Origin: Caldilineaceae bacterium
GTDB taxonomy: Bacteria > Chloroflexota > Anaerolineae > Caldilineales > Caldilineaceae
Assembly (NCBI GenBank): GCA_026645635.1
Contig: JAPKMV010000153.1
Coordinates: 1-7,399 of the forward strand
Length of the DNA stretch: 7,399 bases
Direction of reading: 5' to 3'
The position numbers and the translations under genes are program-made. Position 1 is the stretch's first letter, and every line of letters starts with the position of its first letter. Positions 5,489 through 7,399 of the stretch are shown in pieces. Under the pieces are notes generated by a model. That model did not search any database. It saw only the letters and a list, made by a program, of their open reading frames with translations, and was not told the origin of the DNA.

Positions 5489-7399
5489 ATGTCCATGCTA
5501 ACGCTCAACAACCTCAGCTTCGCATTTGGCGACTACGACGTCTTCCTCGGCCTCAACGCCAGCCTGCCCAACGACGGCAAGGTGGGGCTGGTCGGCCCCA
5601 ACGGCATTGGCAAGACGACGCTGCTGCGTGTCATCGCCGGGCTGGCGCAGCCCAGCGCGGGCAGCGTCACCGTGGCGCGGGGCACGCGCATCGGCTACCT
5701 GCGCCAGGAGGCGGTGGACGCCTTCGCCGGCCGCGGCAACAGCGTCCACGACGAGATGCTCACGGTCTTCGCCGGCATCAAGGAGATGGAGGAGAATCTG
5801 GCCCGGCTGGAGAGCGCCATGTCCGCCGCTGCGGGCGACGACGTGGATACGCTCCTGGCCGAGTACAGCGGCGCGCAGGAGGAATTCGAACGCGCCGGCG
5901 GCTATGAGTACGAGCGGCGCATCGCCCAGGTGCTCTACGGCCTGGGCTTCACCCGCGCCGAGTGGGATCAGGCCATCCACCAGCTCAGCGGCGGCCAGAA
6001 GACGCGGGCGCTGCTCGCCCGCCTGCTGCTGGAACAGCCCGATCTGTTGATCCTGGACGAGCCGACCAATCACCTGGACGTGGCGGCGGTGGAATGGCTC
6101 GAAGGGATGCTGCGCACCTGGGAGGGTGCGCTGCTCATCGTCAGCCACGACCGCTACTTCCTCGACAACGTGGTCAACCGCATCTGGGAGATGAGCGCGG
6201 CGGGCTTCGAGAGCTACTCTGGCAACTACAGCGCCTATGTGCGCCAGCGCCAGGAGCGGTGGGAGCGCCGCGAGGCGGAGTTCAACGCCACCAAAGAACG
6301 CTTCCTGGGCGAACTCGACTATATCAAGCGCAACATCGCCCGCGACGCCACCAAGAACCAGGCCGTCGGACGGCTGCGCCGGCTGATCCGCCAGGTGCGC
6401 GTGGTGGAGGCAGGCGGCCTCGACCTGCTCCTCAGCAAGAACTGGGGCGAGGTGATGGACGAGGTCGATATCTCCGAGGCCAAGTGGGGCGTGGCCGATG
6501 TGGAGCAGGCGATCAAGGGGCTGCGCAGCCCGCTGATCCGCCCGCCGCAGCTCAACCTGAAGCTCAAGACCAACCTGCGCAGCGGCAACCTGGTGCTGCG
6601 CACGACCCAGATGCGCATCGGCTACCCGACGCGCCCGCTCTTCACGGCTGACCCCATCGTGCTCGAACGGGGCGAGTGCGCTGCGCTGATCGGCCCCAAC
6701 GGCAGCGGCAAGACCACCTTCCTGCGCACGGTGCTGGGGCAGATGGCGCCGCTGGCCGGCGAAATTCGCTTCGGCGCCAGCCTCAAGGTGGGTTATTTTG
6801 CCCAGGCGCACGAGGGGATGAACCCCAAGAACACGGTGCTGGAGGAGCTGCTCAGCCACAAGCACATGCTGCTGGGGCAGGCGCGCAACTACCTGGCGCA
6901 GTACCTCTTCCGCGGGGAAGATGTCTACAAGCCGGTGAAGCTGCTGAGCGGCGGCGAGCGGGGCCGGCTGGCGCTGGCGCTGCTGGCGCTGCAAGACGCC
7001 AACCTGCTGTTGCTGGACGAGCCGAGCAACCACCTGGACATCCCCGCGCAGGAGGTGTTGCAGGAGGTGCTGGAACGCTTCGACGGCACGATCCTGCTGG
7101 TTTCCCATGACCGCTACTTGATCGACCGGCTGGCCACCCAGGTGTGGGAACTGCGCGACGGGCGGCTGGAAGTCTTCCCGGGCAGCTACGCCGAGATGAT
7201 GGCAGCGCGCGCCCGCGCCGCTGAACAGGAGAAAGCGGTTGCGGCGCAGGAACGTACTGCGGTGCGCAGCGACTACGTGGGCGCCAAGCAGGCGCGGGCG
7301 GACGAACGCAAGCGGGCCAAAGCCATCGCCGACGCCGAAGCGCGCGTCCACGCGCTGGAGGCCGAACTGGCGCGTATCGAAGCCGAGCTGGATCAAGCC
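5489..7399 (+). CDS. ABC-F family ATPase (ribosome-associated), C-terminus beyond the window
   Basis: Soluble tandem ABC ATPase without membrane segments; ABC-F proteins act at the ribosomal E site as translation factors or antibiotic-resistance factors. 637 residues are visible and the frame is open at the right edge. Domain 1: Walker A GPNGIGKTT (36-44), signature LSGGQ (166-170), Walker B with D190-E191, EPTNHLD, and switch His220. An arm-like insertion with DEM...ME lies at about 88-140. Domain 2: GPNGSGKTT (402-410), LSGGE (486-490), D510-E511, EPSNHLD, His540. The interdomain linker (about 242-367) is near 125 residues, longer than usual. A charged, Ala/Glu-rich coiled coil starts at about 570 and continues off the edge, like Uup-type C-terminal domains. 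Starts are ATG 5489 or in-frame ATG 5495; there is no clear ribosome-binding site. The specific subfamily and any resistance role are uncertain. Confidence 0.93.
   Translation, partial: MSMLTLNNLSFAFGDYDVFLGLNASLPNDGKVGLVGPNGIGKTTLLRVIAGLAQPSAGSVTVARGTRIGYLRQEAVDAFAGRGNSVHDEMLTVFAGIKEMEENLARLESAMSAAAGDDVDTLLAEYSGAQEEFERAGGYEYERRIAQVLYGLGFTRAEWDQAIHQLSGGQKTRALLARLLLEQPDLLILDEPTNHLDVAAVEWLEGMLRTWEGALLIVSHDRYFLDNVVNRIWEMSAAGFESYSGNYSAYVRQRQERWERREAEFNATKERFLGELDYIKRNIARDATKNQAVGRLRRLIRQVRVVEAGGLDLLLSKNWGEVMDEVDISEAKWGVADVEQAIKGLRSPLIRPPQLNLKLKTNLRSGNLVLRTTQMRIGYPTRPLFTADPIVLERGECAALIGPNGSGKTTFLRTVLGQMAPLAGEIRFGASLKVGYFAQAHEGMNPKNTVLEELLSHKHMLLGQARNYLAQYLFRGEDVYKPVKLLSGGERGRLALALLALQDANLLLLDEPSNHLDIPAQEVLQEVLERFDGTILLVSHDRYLIDRLATQVWELRDGRLEVFPGSYAEMMAARARAAEQEKAVAAQERTAVRSDYVGAKQARADERKRAKAIADAEARVHALEAELARIEAELDQA

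Noticed and set aside
5498..7396. 632-residue open frame on the minus strand opposite the ABC-F gene
   Set aside because: Antisense shadow of the ABC-F ATPase; Gln/His/Ala/Val-rich, with no recognisable domain.

Overview
This is a GC-rich window from a bacterial chromosome. The gene content fits a Chloroflexota bacterium (Anaerolineae/Caldilineae-like): an eukaryote-type IleRS, a stand-alone AlaX, a DUF433/DUF5615 toxin-antitoxin pair, a small ClpS, and short 7-bp tandem repeats scattered in and between genes. That assignment is an inference from family recognition; no rRNA or other marker is present.

Layout, left to right. (1) 1-2026, minus: the N-terminal two thirds of isoleucyl-tRNA synthetase (ileS), running off the left edge. 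(2) 2056-2728, plus: a promoter, palindromic elements, and a two-gene DUF433 antitoxin/DUF5615 PIN-like toxin cassette with an ATGA overlap. (3) 2729-3448, minus: an AlaX-type alanyl-tRNA editing hydrolase whose stop codon abuts the toxin stop codon with no spacer. (4) 3465-3570: an inverted pair of 7-bp tandem-repeat arrays. (5) 3578-3890, minus: a complete T-box riboswitch with its own promoter, Stem I, T-box sequence and terminator. (6) 3887-5315, minus: a tightly overlapped operon clpS - small molybdopterin-domain protein - Nudix hydrolase, with a good sigma70-type promoter. (7) 5451-7399, plus: a divergent promoter and an ABC-F ATPase running off the right edge.

The genes lean strongly to translation and protein quality control: a tRNA synthetase, a tRNA-editing enzyme, a tRNA-sensing leader RNA, an N-degron adaptor, and a ribosome-associated ABC-F protein. 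The most interesting signal is the T-box. Its specifier loop reads as AUC (Ile) and its UGGU bulge fits an A73 tRNA, yet the adjacent gene is an alanyl-tRNA editing enzyme. The ileS gene that would be the natural target lies 0.7 kb beyond alaX on the same strand, cut off by the oppositely oriented toxin-antitoxin cassette, and has only a short leader of its own. This suggests a T-box/ileS unit that was rearranged, or a T-box - alaX - ileS transcript that now runs antisense through the cassette. No wholly new system was identified; this arrangement is the best candidate for follow-up.
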